Shown: positions 62,628 to 64,000 of the stretch, in pieces
Layout of the letters: each line of letters opens with the position of its first letter
Position numbering within the stretch: position 1 is the first letter of the stretch
Assembly: GCA_964599775.1 (NCBI GenBank)
Contig: CAZRGZ010000002.1
Location: forward strand, 1-64,000
Direction of reading: 5' to 3'
DNA: 64,000 bases
Source of the DNA: CAZRGZ01 sp964599775
Lineage (GTDB): Bacteria > Patescibacteriota > Saccharimonadia > Saccharimonadales > Saccharimonadaceae
Program-made: the position numbers and the translations under genes
The notes under the pieces: generated by a model
Seen by the model: the letters and a program-made list of their open reading frames with translations, nothing else
What the model was told of the DNA's origin: nothing
Database searches by the model: none

Positions 62628-63446
62628 GTGGCCACCAGAATCGCAACCGTGAACATCGGCGCAACCCACATCCGAAGCACCTTCTGGCTCAATGACAAGA
62701 TGGGCCTGAAGGTGGACGAGCCGACAACAAGGTATAAGCCGACGGTGGACCAAATCGTTCGCTTCGCGCTGGAGACTGGAGCAACCGCCCTGGCGGTCTG
62801 CGTAGCCGGCAACGTGGTCAACGGGACCGTCATTGGTGCCGGTAACCTCGGGAGCCTCGATCCTCAGTGGATCGGGGCTAACCTGCAGGACGACCTACAC
62901 GAACGGCTCGGTTTCCCCGTGCAGGTGGTCAACGATGCCCACGCCGAAGCCATCGGCGAGGCATCGGCCCGCACTGAAGAAGGAACGCTTACTCCCATCA
63001 CGTATATCGGGTGGGGGTCCGGCATCGGTGTCGCCACCACCAGTGGTGCGACCGAAGCAGGCCACATGATTCTCAGCGACAAGAGTCTTCTCGCCTGCGG
63101 GTGCGGTGGCCTTGGCTGCGCCGAAGCGCTCATCGGTGGGAACAACCTCGAAGCCCGCTTCGGGGTTCCGGTCGAGGAAATGTCTCCCATGCAGTGGGAC
63201 CAAACCATCCCCGATCTCAGTCGGCTCATCCGTAACCTCATGGTTGCCTTCTTGGGCAATAGGCTTGTTGTCATCGGTGGCGGCGTCGCACTGCGGCAAC
63301 TGGACGACGAGCGGCTGGCGTGGCTCAAGCAGCGCCTTCAGTGGATGCCCACGACGGTCCCGATGCCAGGGATCGAGCTGGCAAGACACGGAGACGACGC
63401 AGCCCTTTACGGTCTGTACGCGCTCGCTCTTCGCGGAGGGCTATAG
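62628..63446 (+). CDS. ROK-family sugar kinase, GC-rich and probably foreign
   Basis: 272 residues: VVNDAHAEAIGEA, GWGSGIGVATTS and the zinc/ROK signature GHMILSDKSLLACGCGGLGCAEALIGG (His plus three Cys). The GTG start at 62628 has AGGAGG 9 nt before it. The gene is visibly GC-rich (near 60%) compared with about 40-45% in the neighbours, and its codons prefer C or G at third positions. It is on the opposite strand to truB and rpsO, which it separates. The substrate (glucose or an amino sugar) cannot be told. Transfer or a chimeric scaffold are both possible. Confidence 0.75.
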   Translation: MATRIATVNIGATHIRSTFWLNDKMGLKVDEPTTRYKPTVDQIVRFALETGATALAVCVAGNVVNGTVIGAGNLGSLDPQWIGANLQDDLHERLGFPVQVVNDAHAEAIGEASARTEEGTLTPITYIGWGSGIGVATTSGATEAGHMILSDKSLLACGCGGLGCAEALIGGNNLEARFGVPVEEMSPMQWDQTIPDLSRLIRNLMVAFLGNRLVVIGGGVALRQLDDERLAWLKQRLQWMPTTVPMPGIELARHGDDAALYGLYALALRGGL

Positions 63447-63611
63447 AGCGCATTAGTGAGCGGTGGGGGGGGGGGGGGTGGGGGCCCCCCCCGCCACCCA
63501 ATCGAAACAAAAAACTTAGATAGAATANNNNNNNNNNGGTTTCTTTGCGGTCTTTGGGGGGGGGTGGGGGCCGCCGGCCCCCCCCCCCCCCCCCGCTCCA
63601 GCGAAATTCAA
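63447..63611. other. Assembly gap with G/C homopolymer flanks
   Basis: Ten N at 63528-63537. On both sides lie long runs of G and C forming self-complementary words (GGTGGGG...CCCCGCCACC to the left, and a similar block at 63556-63595). No gene is placed here. The composition suggests unreliable sequence. Confidence 0.9.
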
Positions 63612-64000
63612 CTATACGTTAAGAACTGATATATCACTGGCCTGAGTGTTTTCGTCTAGCTTCATCGCTTGTTCAAGCGTAAATGCCCCCACTTTCGTTC
63701 GCCGTAACGCAGTGCAATAACCACCCACCTCCAATTGCTCTCCTAAGTCCTCTGCTAAAGTGCGAATATAAGTACCGCTTGAAACGTGCGTACGAATTTT
63801 AAGTTCTGGATACTCATACTCAAGTAACTCAATAGCATAAATGACCACTTTTCGTGTGGGCATTTCCACTGCTTTACCTTTGCGGGCTAGTTTATAGGCA
63901 CGTTCACCATTAATTTTAATGGCTGAATATACGGGAGGGATTTGCTCGATTTCACCAATAAATCGCGCTATCACCTGCTCGATCTCTTCACGTGGCGGTT
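63612..64000 (-). CDS. truB: tRNA pseudouridine-55 synthase, C-terminal part
   Basis: The frame is open to the right edge, so the 5' part is outside the window. It reads PPREEIEQVIARFIGEIEQIPPVYSAIKINGERAYKLARKG, then VSSGTYIRTLAEDLGEQL and ALRRTKVGAFTLEQAM, which are TruB motifs. TruB makes pseudouridine 55 in tRNAs. The truB-rpsO-pnp order is ancestral, but here it is interrupted by the ROK gene. Confidence 0.92.
   Translation of the reverse strand, partial: PPREEIEQVIARFIGEIEQIPPVYSAIKINGERAYKLARKGKAVEMPTRKVVIYAIELLEYEYPELKIRTHVSSGTYIRTLAEDLGEQLEVGGYCTALRRTKVGAFTLEQAMKLDENTQASDISVLNV

Noticed and set aside
62864..63456. Long frames in other phases over the ROK gene
   Set aside because: High GC content makes stops rare. 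Only the frame at 62628-63446 has protein motifs and a ribosome site.

Overview
The window looks like part of a Candidatus Saccharibacteria (TM7, Patescibacteria/CPR) chromosome. This is an inference from the Saccharibacteria-like 5' end of a 16S rRNA gene at the left edge, the small compact genes with tight overlaps, a complete type IV pilus locus, LPXTG-type and prepilin-type surface proteins without an outer-membrane system, and an isolated VirD4/TraG-like ATPase. UGA is not reassigned in any gene read here. The sequence is a draft scaffold, with a 10-base N gap at 63528-63537 flanked by G/C homopolymers.

Layout: 16S rRNA (5' part), a DUF212 phosphatase-like membrane protein and gyrBA (0-5.5 kb, minus); an LPXTG surface protein, its small partner and a large T4SS-type ATPase (5.6-11.5 kb); an RNA-rich, gene-poor interval with two candidate non-coding RNAs and tmRNA (11.9-13.4 kb); comM, infC-rpmI-rplT, RNase P RNA, a Nudix-RNase H fusion, tRNA-Pro preceded by a structured RNA, a site-2 protease and rpmB (13.4-18.6 kb); miaA, an alkyltransferase-like gene and thrS behind a T-box leader (18.6-23.2 kb); tRNAs, an NrdR-like regulator, a glycosyltransferase and an MFS exporter (23.3-28 kb); rsgA, a parvulin-type foldase, ndk, uppP and xerC (28-33 kb); the type IV pilus cluster (33-44.5 kb) and a secreted giant protein plus TPR protein (44.5-47.4 kb); ychF, a DUF2797 protein, a serine hydrolase, tlyA, efp, rpsF-ssb-rpsR, ftsK (47.5-56.7 kb); and an RNA-turnover/DNA-repair block of RNase J, uracil-DNA glycosylase, PNPase and rpsO (56.8-62.4 kb). 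Between rpsO and truB lies a GC-rich ROK sugar-kinase gene of different base composition, bounded on one side by a 130-bp palindromic element with 20-bp perfect inverted repeats and on the other by the gap.

How it works together: the pilus genes encode a full machine (PilM-N-O platform, PilB and PilT motors, PilC, a major pilin with its own strong promoter, minor prepilins and the processing peptidase), which suits an episymbiont that must hold a host cell. The surface protein at 5.7 kb and the secreted protein beside pilM share an N-terminal region and may be related adhesins. Promoters are easy to read (TTGACA-like, 17-18 bp, TATAAT-like). In about a dozen genes the -10 box lies only 6-10 bases before the ATG, which predicts leaderless mRNAs. 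The most interesting non-coding features are a 141-nt RNA closed by a long helix and ending 3 nt before tRNA-Pro, a 250-nt structured RNA near 12.0 kb, a 90-nt sRNA candidate at 12.8 kb, a T-box before thrS, and a tmRNA with an unusually long 28-residue tag.
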